A stretch of 64,000 nucleotides of DNA, from contig JAPWKG010000030.1 of the NCBI GenBank assembly GCA_028283625.1, positions 55,097-119,096 on the forward strand, in the 5' to 3' direction. The translations under genes and the position numbers were made by a program. A model generated the notes under the pieces. That model saw only the letters and a list, made by a program, of their open reading frames with translations. It did not search any database and was not told the DNA's origin. Within the stretch, counting starts at the first letter, position 1; each line of letters opens with the position of its first letter. This stretch comes from Acidobacteriaceae bacterium. GTDB lineage: Bacteria > Acidobacteriota > Terriglobia > Terriglobales > Acidobacteriaceae. Of the stretch, positions 8,875 to 17,861 are shown piece by piece.

Positions 8875-9933
8875 CTACTCGCGCACGCCGTCGAGCATAT
8901 CGAAGTTACGCCACTTGTAGAGCACCATGGAAAGCAACCAGCTACCGGCCATGATGGCAATAATGAGATAGCCCAAAGTTCCGAAGTGCCCATTGAGGCG
9001 CGCCACAATGTTCCAGAACGGACCGCTCGCATTCCAGTGCTCACCGAGCAGGCCAAGCGCCTCTACACCGCCAACAGCCAGTGCGACCAGAACTGATGTG
9101 GACGTTACGACAAGGTTGTAATACAGCTTGCGGACAGGTTTAGCGAAAGCCCAGCCGTAGGCTTCCAGCATCAGAACGTTGTCCGTTGTATCGATCAACG
9201 TCATCCCCGCAGCAAAGAGCGCGGGAAAGATCAGCATCGAAGTAAACGATAAACCTCGTGCAGCTTCTGCGGCAGAGATGCCAAGCACACCAACTTCCGT
9301 GGCGGTATCAAATCCAAGACCGAAGAGCAGCCCAAGCGGATACATATGCCAGCTTTCGGTAATGAGGCGAAACATGGAGCGGAAGATGCGTGCAAAAAAG
9401 CCGCCTCCGCCGAGCAACAGATCCAATTCCTGCTCGTAATACTCTTCTCCGCGGCGCACACGACAAAACGCCTGCCATACAGACCGCAATACAAACAGGT
9501 TGACCGTTGCAATCGCAAAGAGAAAGAGCATGGAAACAGACGTGCCAATCAGCCCGCCAATCTCGCGAAAGTGAGCGACGCGGTGCTGAAGCGCCACTGC
9601 GGACCAGGCGATGAACAACGATCCAAAGATCACGACCGTTGAGTGTCCCAGAGAAAACCAGAGGCCGAGACTGACAGGACGCTTGCCCGTCTGCATCATC
9701 GTACGAGTCACGTTATCGATTGCCGCAATGTGATCGGCATCGACAGCGTGGCGCAGTCCAAATCCGTATGCAAGAAAAGCGCTCCCCAACAGTACGGGAT
9801 GCGGCCGAAAAGCAATGGCCGCCCACACCCAAGCGGCTACATTAAACGCAAGCAATCCGCTATAGAGCGCAACGATACGTGTGCGAGTCTGCCCACGAAA
9901 GCGTGCCTGAAAATGATGCAACCCGATTTGCAT
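8875..9933 (-). CDS. nixA: NiCoT-family nickel/cobalt permease
   Basis: NixA/HoxN-type inner-membrane permease importing Ni2+ (possibly Co2+), which urease needs. The signature HAVDADHIAAIDNVTR is present in the second membrane segment, followed by SLGHSTVVI and LGFDTATEVGVLG, both family motifs. I prefer ATG 9933 (352 residues, close to the usual 330-350) over the ATG at 9990, because 9990 lies inside a stem-loop and has no ribosome-binding site. It is last in the urease operon, 60 bp after ureG. The symbol is assigned by family; substrate preference between Ni and Co cannot be read from the sequence. Confidence 0.88.
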   Translation of the reverse strand: MQIGLHHFQARFRGQTRTRIVALYSGLLAFNVAAWVWAAIAFRPHPVLLGSAFLAYGFGLRHAVDADHIAAIDNVTRTMMQTGKRPVSLGLWFSLGHSTVVIFGSLFIAWSAVALQHRVAHFREIGGLIGTSVSMLFLFAIATVNLFVLRSVWQAFCRVRRGEEYYEQELDLLLGGGGFFARIFRSMFRLITESWHMYPLGLLFGLGFDTATEVGVLGISAAEAARGLSFTSMLIFPALFAAGMTLIDTTDNVLMLEAYGWAFAKPVRKLYYNLVVTSTSVLVALAVGGVEALGLLGEHWNASGPFWNIVARLNGHFGTLGYLIIAIMAGSWLLSMVLYKWRNFDMLDGVRE

Positions 9934-9961
9934 GGGCAAAGGAACTCCCGGAGCGGTACGG

Positions 9962-9990
9962 ATGCCGAGAGGAATGCTTCCCCTCGGCAT
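9962..9990. promoter_or_regulatory. stem-loop between ureG and the nickel permease
   Basis: ATGCCGAGAGG (9962-9972) pairs with CCCCTCGGCAT (9980-9990) around a 7-nt loop, an 11-bp stem with one mismatch. No U-run follows on the minus strand, so it is a poor intrinsic terminator. It could stabilise the ureG mRNA end or attenuate nickel-permease expression. Confidence 0.5.
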
Positions 9991-9995
9991 CAGAC

Positions 9996-10838
9996 TTAAT
10001 GTTTATGTGAATGCGTGTGATCGTGCGTATGTCCGTCGTCATGCGTGTGCGTGTGAGAATGCGTCGTTCCATCAGCGTGGGTATGCACGTGGGCATGCAC
10101 CTTCAGCGGTTCGTGCGGATGCGCGTGAGCGTAGTCCCACTCATCCGGCGATCCGTGCCCGTGGGTGTGCCCACCGATTGTCAGCCCCCCCGGAACATCT
10201 GACGTGCCAAGCTGACGACGAACCGGGTTCTCCATCCCGCTCTTGATCCAGGCAATGACTTTATCCAAACCATTGCCGCTCTTCATATCCGTAAACAGGA
10301 ACGGACGCTCACCGCGCATCTTCTTCGAGTCTCGGTCCATCACCTCCAGCGAAGCGCCGACAAGCTCAGCCAGATCAATCTTGTTAATCACCAGCAACGA
10401 CGAACGTGTGACACCAGGCCCACCCTTGCGCGGAATCTTATCGCCGCCAGCTACGTCGATAACGTAGATCCACTCGTCCACAAGCTCAGGGCTGAACGCT
10501 GCAGAGAGATTGTCGCCACCGCTCTCGACCAGAATCAGCTGCAACCCCTTATGCTCTTCTTCCAGATCTTCAATCGCTTCCAGATTCATGGATGCATCTT
10601 CACGAATAGCAGCGTGAGGGCAGCCGCCGGTTTCAACGCCACGAATCCGCGCTTCATCCAGCGTTCCCTGCCGCATAAGGAACTGAGCATCTTCGAGGGT
10701 ATAAATATCATTCGTAACTACGGCAAGATTGATCTCATCACGCAGTCTTTTGCTCAGGGCATCGACCAGTGCCGTCTTGCCGGAACCAACCGGACCTGCG
10801 ATACCGATACGGTATGCGCGCTGTTGCTGATTACTCAT
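9996..10838 (-). CDS. ureG: urease accessory GTPase UreG with His-rich C-terminal tail
   Basis: SIMIBI-class GTPase that drives nickel insertion into urease with UreF and UreD. Seen: P-loop GPVGSGKT (about 15-22), TNDIYT, the nickel-binding CPH (in [10 protein letters not shown]), [11 protein letters not shown] and NKIDL. UreG is usually about 200-210 residues; this one has 280, because the last ~65 residues form a tail with 20 His, mostly as HxH pairs ([26 protein letters not shown]). His-rich stretches in UreG are usually N-terminal, while C-terminal His tails are typical of UreE, which is absent from this operon. The tail may therefore store or hand over nickel (inference). AGGAG lies 9 nt before the ATG. 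Confidence 0.95.
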   Translation of the reverse strand: MSNQQQRAYRIGIAGPVGSGKTALVDALSKRLRDEINLAVVTNDIYTLEDAQFLMRQGTLDEARIRGVETGGCPHAAIREDASMNLEAIEDLEEEHKGLQLILVESGGDNLSAAFSPELVDEWIYVIDVAGGDKIPRKGGPGVTRSSLLVINKIDLAELVGASLEVMDRDSKKMRGERPFLFTDMKSGNGLDKVIAWIKSGMENPVRRQLGTSDVPGGLTIGGHTHGHGSPDEWDYAHAHPHEPLKVHAHVHTHADGTTHSHTHTHDDGHTHDHTHSHKH

Positions 10839-10879
10839 GGCAGTAACTCCTATTGTGGTTAGGGTTGAAGAAGAAGGAC

Positions 10880-12610
10880 TCAGAAAAGGAAATAGCGCTG
10901 TGCCATCGGCAACTCCGACATCGGCTCACAGGTCAGCAGTTCGCCGTCGGCGCGCACCTCGTAGGTTTCAGGATTGACCTCCAGCCTGGGCGTAGCCGAG
11001 TTATGGATGAGATCAGCCTTCGTGACTGTGCGACAGCCCTTCACCGCCATGCGCTGCTTGTTCAGGTTGAGCTTATCGAATGTTCCCGCATCCAGTGCGG
11101 CTTCCGAAGTGAACAGTACGCTTGAAGACGTCGGCACCTTGCCAAAGGAACCGAACATGGGACGATAGATCACAGGCTGAGGGGTTGGAATCGAAGCGTT
11201 CGCATCGCCCATCGTGCTCCATGCGATGAAGCCGCCCTTGAGGATGATCTCCGGCTTGACGCCGAAGAAGGCAGGTTTCCACAGAACGAGATCCGCCATC
11301 TTTCCGGGTTCGATCGAACCCACGACATCCCCGATGCCATGAGTCAGGGCAGGATTGATGGTGTACTTCGCCACATAACGTTTGATGCGAGCGTTATCGT
11401 TGCGTGAAGTATCCCCGGCCAGCGTGCCGCGCTGTACCTTCATCTTGTGCGCGGTCTGCCATGTGCGCAGAACAACCTCACCGACGCGCCCCATCGCCTG
11501 GGAGTCACTCGAGATCATCGAGAACACACCGAGGTCGTGCAGGATATCTTCCGCGGCAATCGTCTCGGGACGAATGCGGCTTTCAGCAAAAGCAACATCT
11601 TCCGGAACCATGGGGTTCAGATGGTGACAGACCATCAGCATGTCCAGATGCTCAGCAATGGTGTTCGTCGTAAACGGCCGCGTGGGGTTAGTTGAAGACG
11701 GAAGCACATTGGGCAGCGCGGCAATGCGGATGATATCCGGGGCGTGACCACCACCAGCACCTTCCGTGTGATACGTGTGAATCGTACGGCCACCAATGGC
11801 AGCAATCGTATCTTCGACAAACCCTGCCTCGTTGATTGTGTCGGTATGAATCGCAACCTGTACATCAAAGTTATCGGCAACGCGCAGGCAAGCATCAATG
11901 GCAGCCGGGGTTGATCCCCAGTCTTCATGCAGCTTGAGTCCACACGCACCCGCGCGAATCTGCTCGATAAGCGGCTCCGTCTTTCCGGCGTTGCCTTTCC
12001 CCAGGAAGCCAAGGTTCATGGGCCACGCTTCGGCTGCTTCGAACATGCGTGCGAGATTCCACTCGCCGGGCGTGCAGGTTGTGGCACAGGTCCCTGTAGC
12101 CGGACCAGTGCCTCCACCCAGCATGGTGGTTACGCCGTTCGAGAGCGCTTCATAAATTTGCTGCGGTGCGATGAAGTGAATGTGGCTGTCGATCGCGCCT
12201 GCGGTCAGGATATGGTTCTCTCCTGCGATGACCTCCGTCGAAGCCCCCACAACGAGTTCAGGGTCAACGCCAGCCATCGTGTCCGGATTCCCGGCTTTGC
12301 CGACCTTAACAATGCGGCCGTTGCGAATGCCGACATCGCCCTTCACTACGCCCCAATGATCCACAACTAAGGCGTTGGTAATTACCAGATCAAGAACACC
12401 CGGACGATCCTGCTCCATGCGCAGCGCGCCTGCGCTCTGCCCCATACCGTCACGAATCGTCTTGCCGCCACCAAAGGCAATTTCATCACCATAGACGGTG
12501 TAATCCTTCTCGACCTCGAGAATCAGCTCTGTATCGGCCAGACGAACACGGTCTCCGGTCGTCGGGCCATAAAGATCGGCGTACATCTTGCGCGAGATGG
12601 AATGACTCAT
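10880..12610 (-). CDS. ureC: urease catalytic subunit alpha UreC
   Basis: Hydrolyses urea to ammonia and carbamate at a di-nickel centre in the cytoplasm. The chain is 576 residues, normal for UreC (about 567-572). Nickel ligands are visible: DSHIHFIAP, the carbamylated Lys in [27 protein letters not shown] and the Asp in SSDSQAMGR. The mobile-flap motif MVCHHLNP contains the Cys-His pair. Its start overlaps the end of ureAB by 4 bp (ATGA), with AAGGAG just upstream, so the two subunits are translationally coupled. Confidence 0.98.
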   Translation of the reverse strand: MSHSISRKMYADLYGPTTGDRVRLADTELILEVEKDYTVYGDEIAFGGGKTIRDGMGQSAGALRMEQDRPGVLDLVITNALVVDHWGVVKGDVGIRNGRIVKVGKAGNPDTMAGVDPELVVGASTEVIAGENHILTAGAIDSHIHFIAPQQIYEALSNGVTTMLGGGTGPATGTCATTCTPGEWNLARMFEAAEAWPMNLGFLGKGNAGKTEPLIEQIRAGACGLKLHEDWGSTPAAIDACLRVADNFDVQVAIHTDTINEAGFVEDTIAAIGGRTIHTYHTEGAGGGHAPDIIRIAALPNVLPSSTNPTRPFTTNTIAEHLDMLMVCHHLNPMVPEDVAFAESRIRPETIAAEDILHDLGVFSMISSDSQAMGRVGEVVLRTWQTAHKMKVQRGTLAGDTSRNDNARIKRYVAKYTINPALTHGIGDVVGSIEPGKMADLVLWKPAFFGVKPEIILKGGFIAWSTMGDANASIPTPQPVIYRPMFGSFGKVPTSSSVLFTSEAALDAGTFDKLNLNKQRMAVKGCRTVTKADLIHNSATPRLEVNPETYEVRADGELLTCEPMSELPMAQRYFLF

Positions 12611-13266
12611 GCTTGCTCCTTGTTCCGCTGCGTCTTCTCAAGAGGACCGTTGACCATACCGCGATGACCATAGACTTCGCGCGTACCGGCTAACTCCACC
12701 AGCGTGACCTGCTTCACATCGCCGGGTTCAAAGCGCACCGCCATCCCTGAAGGCGTATCAAGGCGCATGCCGTAAGCGGAGTCGCGATCGAAGCTCAAAG
12801 CAGGATTGACCTCATAGAAGTGGTAGTGGCTCCCAACCTGCACCGGGCGATCACCGGTATTGCTCACCACCACGCTCGCGGTACGGCGGCCAGCATTCAG
12901 CACGACCTCCTCCTCTGCCAGCAGATACTCTCCTGGTGCAATGCCGCGGCTGGAGCCGGGGATGATGCGGATAGGATCATGCAGCGTCACCAGCTTGGTG
13001 CCATCCGGAAAGGTCGCCTCCATCTGCAACTCATGAAAAAGTGAAGCAACTCCTTCCATCACATCGTCGCTGGTAAGCAGCGTGGTGCCGTACACCATCA
13101 ACTCGGCAACGCTCATACCATCACGCGCAGCCTCCATGACCGCAGACGAGAGCAGCGCTGCAGCCTCCGGGTAGTTCAGCTTCAATCCGCGCTCTTTTCG
13201 ACGCCGGGCCACATCGGCCGCAACGTGGAGCATCAACCGTTCCTGTTCTCGTGGTGTAAGGTGCAT
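12607..13266 (-). CDS. ureAB: fused urease gamma-beta subunit (UreA-UreB)
   Basis: A single 219-residue chain. Residues 1-100 are UreA-like ([49 protein letters not shown]). About 112-210 are UreB-like ([55 protein letters not shown]). Most bacteria have separate ureA and ureB genes; fusions are known from Helicobacter (about 238 residues) and some other lineages. Start ATG 13266 is preceded by AGGAAAGGAAG. It lies 16 bp after ureD. Confidence 0.95.
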   Translation of the reverse strand: MHLTPREQERLMLHVAADVARRRKERGLKLNYPEAAALLSSAVMEAARDGMSVAELMVYGTTLLTSDDVMEGVASLFHELQMEATFPDGTKLVTLHDPIRIIPGSSRGIAPGEYLLAEEEVVLNAGRRTASVVVSNTGDRPVQVGSHYHFYEVNPALSFDRDSAYGMRLDTPSGMAVRFEPGDVKQVTLVELAGTREVYGHRGMVNGPLEKTQRNKEQA

Positions 13267-13282
13267 GGCTTCCTTTCCTGAG

Positions 13283-14128
13283 CTAATACGTCTTTCTCGG
13301 AGGCGTAACAGCACGCCCCATCAGATCCTGCTTACAAATCGTCCACAACTTCTGCAACAGTGCGGGCAGGTGCAATGACGAGCAGGCCGCACCGCGCACC
13401 ATAACGCCGTGCGCGGGAAGCGCCGTTGCGCCCCACATCTCTCCCGCCTGCGGGTCGGAGTGCTCAGCGAGCAGTTCGTTGAGCTGAGCCTCAAGAGCAC
13501 GCAACCGTATCTTGGACGCTCCTGCCTGCACCGCAAGAAAAGTAACCAGATAACTCGATGCAAAGCCATAACGGCCGGGTGAGTTCATGGCCCAGCGTCG
13601 CGGCTCCAGCAGAAGACGGTCGTTCAACACCGGCATACCGCCGACATGCACCTCATTGATCAAACGAAGACGCTCGTAGCGAAAGCGCTCTCCGGATGCG
13701 GCGCGCCCTGGAGCAATCGTGTCCCAGGCAAAGAGCGTAGCGCCCTGCTCGAGAGAAAAGCTTGTGTGCTGAACCGCGCGCGCATCCTCAAACGGAATCA
13801 AAGCGTCCGGAACATACTCCAGTAACGCGCCCTCGCCCAGATGGAACTGCGAACTCAATACGGCCTCGCGTGCCTCTGCCCGTGGAAAGTAAAGCCGCGT
13901 AGCTCCGGTGGTGGTCAGCTGCGCCTGCGCTCCAGGCTCCACTCTGCAGTCCATGCGCAGCACGTCACCACCGAAGATGCCTCCGGAGACATTGTTCAAA
14001 TGGGCGAGACACTCGCCCGTCGGAAGCTGAAAACCACGTACGACCTTCCACGGCGGATCCTGCCGCAGGGTGCGGAACGCCGTGGAGCCTTGCCGGCCCT
14101 CAAACAGAAACTGCAACTCTGCATGCAT
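13283..14128 (-). CDS. ureD: urease accessory protein UreD
   Basis: 281 residues, in the usual UreD/UreH range. Family motifs include [32 protein letters not shown] (the conserved TT.GA.R.Y segment), [14 protein letters not shown] and [16 protein letters not shown]. UreD binds the urease apoprotein and recruits UreF and UreG. I chose ATG 14128 ([11 protein letters not shown]) rather than an upstream in-frame start inside ureF; it lies 5 bp after the ureF stop. Confidence 0.93.
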   Translation of the reverse strand: MHAELQFLFEGRQGSTAFRTLRQDPPWKVVRGFQLPTGECLAHLNNVSGGIFGGDVLRMDCRVEPGAQAQLTTTGATRLYFPRAEAREAVLSSQFHLGEGALLEYVPDALIPFEDARAVQHTSFSLEQGATLFAWDTIAPGRAASGERFRYERLRLINEVHVGGMPVLNDRLLLEPRRWAMNSPGRYGFASSYLVTFLAVQAGASKIRLRALEAQLNELLAEHSDPQAGEMWGATALPAHGVMVRGAACSSLHLPALLQKLWTICKQDLMGRAVTPPRKTY

Positions 14129-14133
14129 TCCGC

Positions 14134-14811
14134 TCAACTGATAAACAACCTCGTATGCAATAACGGGTGACGCATGGAGGCAATCTCCAGCATCGGTTGC
14201 AGGCTCCACAGCGTTTCCAGATCAGGATGCTCGCAGGCCAGCTGGATAATATGCGCCGTCTGAGCCTTCATGCGCCACAACAACTGCATTGCGGCAGATT
14301 GTCCGAGAGGGAGTAGACGCTGACAGGCAGATACCGCGCCAAACAGTGTCTGGTGCAGGTACGCCCCCAAGGCCTCCTCCGCGCTGACACCGATCACAGC
14401 GCCTACCAGACCGAAGGCCGTTGCCAGGTGAACCTCTCCCTGAAACCGCAGCCGTTCGTCCGGCTCAAGCCCGGCCGCAAGGCCGAGGAAGCGCCTCCCC
14501 AACCGCAAACTGGCTTCGCGGCTCTCACGGGCAGGACGCATGGCCGAAGCGGTCGCATTCAGCCACTGCCACTCCGCCTCGTCCTGTACGCGGTGTCCGC
14601 GCACACAGAAAACGGCCTCAGTGTGACCGCTGCTCTCCAGCCATTCGGCAAAAAACCTTGCAAGATCAGGAACATCCAGCTTGCCTTCCGCAGTCAGCGA
14701 CTCGATGCCAAAGCTGTGCGATAGCGCTCCAATCGGCAGAGCACTATCCGAGAGCTGCAGAAGCTGTAGCCAGGCAATCAGCGTCTGCGGCGTTCTTAGC
14801 GTAGTATCCAT
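14134..14811 (-). CDS. ureF: urease accessory protein UreF
   Basis: 225 residues, typical of UreF. The N-terminal LLQLSDSALPIGALSHSFGIE is the family signature, and GLVGAVIGVSAEEAL and RLLPLGQSAAMQLLWRM are the conserved internal helices. UreF gates GTP hydrolysis by UreG in the UreD-UreF-UreG complex. It is the first gene of the operon; its promoter should lie in the 165-bp gap shared with the divergent GntR gene, next to the operator at 14929. Start ATG 14811 fits family alignments better than 14898. Confidence 0.92.
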   Translation of the reverse strand: MDTTLRTPQTLIAWLQLLQLSDSALPIGALSHSFGIESLTAEGKLDVPDLARFFAEWLESSGHTEAVFCVRGHRVQDEAEWQWLNATASAMRPARESREASLRLGRRFLGLAAGLEPDERLRFQGEVHLATAFGLVGAVIGVSAEEALGAYLHQTLFGAVSACQRLLPLGQSAAMQLLWRMKAQTAHIIQLACEHPDLETLWSLQPMLEIASMRHPLLHTRLFIS

Positions 14812-14928
14812 GGCGAAATTCCAAGGGGTGTGAAAAACTTCGAAAAGGAATACAAGCGAGAATTTCGCGGTGAAGAACCAAGCAGTAGACCGTGCCACGA
14901 AGCATAGTCACCTGTTAGATTCTGTGAG

Positions 14929-14944
14929 TGTATAAAATCATACA
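14929..14944. promoter_or_regulatory. operator copy A (TGTAT-N6-ATACA) over the -10 of the GntR gene
   Basis: TGTATAAAATCATACA. The -10-like TATAAA (14931-14936) lies inside it, about 45 bp before the TTG start of the regulator, so binding would block transcription (autorepression). It also lies upstream of the divergent urease operon. It is the first of eight related sites between 14.9 and 43.2 kb. Confidence 0.6.
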
Positions 14945-14975
14945 TTCGTAGCCGGATTGAAATGAGGACCTTACT

Positions 14976-15680
14976 TTGGCCATAGACGCACCCTTGAACA
15001 CCAGCAATTCCGACCTCCTGCGCAAGCCGCTGTGGACGTCGTTGGCCGACAACATCGCGAATCTGGTTGCCAATTCGATTGCAACGCGGCGACTGACGCC
15101 CGGAGAACGCATCGTGGAAACCACGCTTGCGGAAAAACTTGGTGTGAGCCGCGTTCCTATCCGTGAAGCGTTGAAGGTGTTGCATGCCCAGGGGATTTTG
15201 ACCGGGGGCGGCCACCGCGGATATCACGTCGCCACCTTTGACGCAGAAACAACGCAGCAGATTTTGGAAGTGCGCTTGATGCTGGAAAGCTTCCTGCTCC
15301 GTGATGCGTTGAACAACTGGCGCTCCGGAGTAGAAGACCCCCGCCAATTGGACGTGGCCATCTCGGAGATGGAACGAGCGGCCAAGGCCGAGGACCTGCC
15401 AGCTTCGCTGCTCGCCGATCTCGAGTTTCATCGCACCATCCGCAACGCCGCCCGCAACCCGATCGCAGGCACGCTTTGGGATACCATCGCGCGTCACGTC
15501 ATGATCGTCTTCAACTTCGAGCGTTACCGCGATAAGAATCTGATGGCGATCCCGCGCCAGCACGAGCAGTTCCGCGACCTCATTCTGGAGCAGATCAAAA
15601 CTCCGGGCCCCGATGAGGTGATCAGCAACGCGCTGGAGGATCACATCCTGCTCATCGACCGCCGGCGGCGCAAGTTTTAG
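14976..15680 (+). CDS. GntR-family regulator, FadR/FCD subfamily
   Basis: 234 residues, cytoplasmic. N-terminal winged helix (about 18-85; LTPGERIVETTLAEKLGVSRVPIREALKVLHAQGIL is the GntR signature) and C-terminal all-helical FCD ligand domain (about 95-225; EVRLMLESFLLRDA, LEFHRTIRNAARNPIAGTLWD, HEQFRDLIL, EDHILLIDRR). FCD domains bind small carboxylates or metals, and the His residues in FHRTI, QHEQF and EDHIL fit the usual metal site. The start is probably TTG 14976 with GAGGA 7 nt upstream. It is the only regulator inside the catabolic locus, so it is the likely reader of the repeated operator (inference). A terminator hairpin follows. Confidence 0.9.
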   Translation: MAIDAPLNTSNSDLLRKPLWTSLADNIANLVANSIATRRLTPGERIVETTLAEKLGVSRVPIREALKVLHAQGILTGGGHRGYHVATFDAETTQQILEVRLMLESFLLRDALNNWRSGVEDPRQLDVAISEMERAAKAEDLPASLLADLEFHRTIRNAARNPIAGTLWDTIARHVMIVFNFERYRDKNLMAIPRQHEQFRDLILEQIKTPGPDEVISNALEDHILLIDRRRRKF

Positions 15681-15693
15681 CCTGCGGCAGGGA

Positions 15694-15725
15694 CAAAGGC
15701 GGAGCGCCAACGCGCTCCGCCTTTG
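15694..15725. terminator. bidirectional hairpin between gntR and the oxidoreductase gene
   Basis: CAAAGGCGGAGCGC (15694-15707) pairs perfectly with GCGCTCCGCCTTTG (15712-15725) around a 4-nt loop. The 14-bp stem separates convergent genes. No long T-run follows, so termination may be moderate. Confidence 0.75.
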
Positions 15726-15742
15726 CCTTTGCGGGCCAACTC

Positions 15743-16810
15743 CTACTGTGGGACGCTGACCCAGCATCGCTTGGCTTCTGACTCCTTCACCGCATCCAGA
15801 ACACGCTGGTTTTGCAGCCCGTCGCGGAACGTTGCTCCCTCGCGAAGTGGGCGCTTCTCCGTAATAGCTGCGCACAGCTCCTGGAGTGCACCCACAACCG
15901 ATTGATTCCAGATCCCCGGATTGACCCCCGCCAGCGCTTCGTAAGGGTTATGCACCACCACCTCTTCCAGCGGCTGCCCCGGTTCGCCCATCATCAGGCG
16001 CTCCGTGTCGTTGGAAAGCGTGATCGTTCCCTTGCTGCCGTAAAACGTCGTTTCGTTGGACGCTCCGTGGTGAGCAATCGTGCTGATGAGTACATTGCCC
16101 AGCGTGCCCGAAGCGAACTCTGCTGAAAACTGTACGAAATCGTCTGCCGTGGCAACCCACTCCTGACCGGTCTTGCGATCGATACGGTTCGGCACCATCG
16201 TTTTGACGCTACCGGAGACAGCGACAATCTCTCCCAGCCACCAGCGCAGTAGATCGACCTGATGCGATCCATTGGCTCCAAGACGGCCGCCCCCCATATC
16301 TGCCATGGACCACCAGTCGCCATAGGGACGCGACTTCGGATCGGCCCAGCTTCCGCCGACGTTGTTCACCACGACGTGCCGCACCTCACCGATTGCGCCC
16401 GCCTGCAGCAACTCACGCAGCTTACGGCGCTTTGCGTTGAACCGAAGCTCGTGATCAATCATGTGCACGCGTCCAAGCCGCTCCGCCATCTGCAGCATGG
16501 CCGCCGCTTCCAGCGCATCCATTGCGGTTGGCTTTTCGCTCAACACATGGGCACCGGCCTCGAGTGCTGCCATCACCATCGGCGCATGCGTGACGGTCGG
16601 CGTCGCAATGCAAACGAGATCGAACGCATGCTGCTGAAGCATCTTCTGCCAGTCCGTATAAACGTGGGCGATGCCATACGGACGAGCCGCATCCTCCGCA
16701 CTCTGCAAACGAGCGCTGGCCAGGGCAACGACCTCCGCACCCGGCACATGCCGGAAAGCGGGCAAAAACGCCGCTTTCGCAAAACTAGCTCCGATAATTC
16801 CTACGCGCAT
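15743..16810 (-). CDS. Gfo/Idh/MocA-family NAD(P)-dependent oxidoreductase (copy 1)
   Basis: 355 residues. The N-terminal Rossmann fold starts MRVGIIGASFAKAAFLPAF, with ATPTVTHAPMVMAALEAGAHVLSEKPTA carrying the conserved EKP. The C-terminal alpha/beta domain (about 125-340) has GANGSHQVDLLRWWLG, which supplies the family's catalytic His. These enzymes oxidise or reduce sugars, inositols and related polyols; the substrate is not predictable here. ATG 16810 is preceded by AAGGGAAAG. It diverges from the SDR operon across operator B, which may control both. Confidence 0.88.
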   Translation of the reverse strand: MRVGIIGASFAKAAFLPAFRHVPGAEVVALASARLQSAEDAARPYGIAHVYTDWQKMLQQHAFDLVCIATPTVTHAPMVMAALEAGAHVLSEKPTAMDALEAAAMLQMAERLGRVHMIDHELRFNAKRRKLRELLQAGAIGEVRHVVVNNVGGSWADPKSRPYGDWWSMADMGGGRLGANGSHQVDLLRWWLGEIVAVSGSVKTMVPNRIDRKTGQEWVATADDFVQFSAEFASGTLGNVLISTIAHHGASNETTFYGSKGTITLSNDTERLMMGEPGQPLEEVVVHNPYEALAGVNPGIWNQSVVGALQELCAAITEKRPLREGATFRDGLQNQRVLDAVKESEAKRCWVSVPQ

Positions 16811-16917
16811 GCTTTCCCTTTCGATCGGTCGGTCTCCCACCACAACGGCAAAGAGGAGAGAGAAGGAACAAAAGGAGAAACGCACAAGAAGCGGCTCGCT
16901 TTTGCTCTTGACCAGAT

Positions 16918-16941
16918 TGTATTATGTAATACAGTTATACA
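16918..16941. promoter_or_regulatory. operator copy B: two overlapping sites
   Basis: B1 at 16918-16933 is TGTATTATGTAATACA, a perfect 7-bp inverted repeat around TG. B2 at 16925-16941 is TGTAATACAGTTATACA and matches operator G at 14 of 17 positions. They share 9 bp. A plus-strand promoter is plausible here (TTGACC 16908-16913, 16-bp spacer, TACAGT 16930-16935). The region lies between the genes starting at 16810 (-) and 17029 (+). Confidence 0.6.
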
Positions 16942-17028
16942 TGCAAGCCAACTTTCGTCCACCTCTATGCTCTCCCGCAGACGATCGTCGTCCCTGCCCG
17001 GAGCCCAGCCAAACGAACAAGGTCCCCC

Positions 17029-17793
17029 ATGCGGCTAAACGGTAAGGTAGCAATCATTACAGGCGGCGCCAGCGGTATGGGCCGCTCCACCGCTATCCTT
17101 TTTGCACGAGAAGGCGCATGCGTCGTCGTTGCAGATGTCGATCGCTCAGCGGGGGAGCAGGCCGTGGCGGAAATTACCGCTGCCGGCGGCAAAGCGATCT
17201 TCCAATCCTGCGATATGCAGGTGGAGTCACAAGTTGAAGAGTTGGTGAAAACCGCCGAAGCACACTTCGGCAAACTCGACATCCTCTTCAACAACGCGGG
17301 CATAGAACAGCCGCGCACGCCTTCCGACGAGTTGGATACGGCGCTCTTCGAGCGAGTTATCGACGTCAACCTGAAGGGCACCTTTCTCGGTTGCAAGTAT
17401 GCGATCCAGTCTTTTCTGCGTAACGGCGGCGGCGTAATCGTCAACAACAGTTCGGTGAGCGCCTATGCCAACGTTGGATGCAATCTCTCGTACGCTGCAT
17501 CCAAGGGTGCCATTATGTCGCTGACGCGCGTGCTGGCAATTGAGTATGCGCGGCGCAAGATTCGCGTCAACGCTATTTGCCCTGGCGTAATTGATACCGG
17601 CATGAATCGCCGCAATCTCGATCTGGCTGAGGACCCCGCCGCGCTTGAACAAGCATGGATGTCCGCCACGCCGATGGGGCGCATGGGCACCGGCGAAGAG
17701 ATAGCCGAGACAGTGCTTTACCTTGCTTCCGATCAGTCTTCCTTTACCACCGGAATCGGACTTCTGATCGACGGAGGTCGCGTCGCCACCTAA
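17029..17793 (+). CDS. SDR-family dehydrogenase/reductase
   Basis: 254 residues, a classical short-chain dehydrogenase. Cofactor motif TGGASGMGRS (about 11-20), ADVDRS suggesting NAD(H) preference (Asp after the second strand), NNAGIEQ (about 88-94), catalytic Ser in NNSSVSAY and YAASK. Substrate unknown; relatives oxidise hydroxy-acids, sugars or cyclic alcohols. First gene of a same-strand set with VOC, deacylase, PuuE-like and AllA-like proteins, behind operator B. Confidence 0.9.
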   Translation: MRLNGKVAIITGGASGMGRSTAILFAREGACVVVADVDRSAGEQAVAEITAAGGKAIFQSCDMQVESQVEELVKTAEAHFGKLDILFNNAGIEQPRTPSDELDTALFERVIDVNLKGTFLGCKYAIQSFLRNGGGVIVNNSSVSAYANVGCNLSYAASKGAIMSLTRVLAIEYARRKIRVNAICPGVIDTGMNRRNLDLAEDPAALEQAWMSATPMGRMGTGEEIAETVLYLASDQSSFTTGIGLLIDGGRVAT

Positions 17794-17861
17794 CCGTGGC
17801 GACACTTTGTTTGTAGCCCTCCCCACACCTCTTGCTCACACACATCGAAAGGACAACCATC

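Noticed and set aside
8875..9990. Start of the nickel permease at 9990
   Set aside because: It lies in a stem-loop, lacks a ribosome-binding site and would add 19 residues not usual in the family; 9933 is preferred, although the GGGAG before it is 12 nt away.
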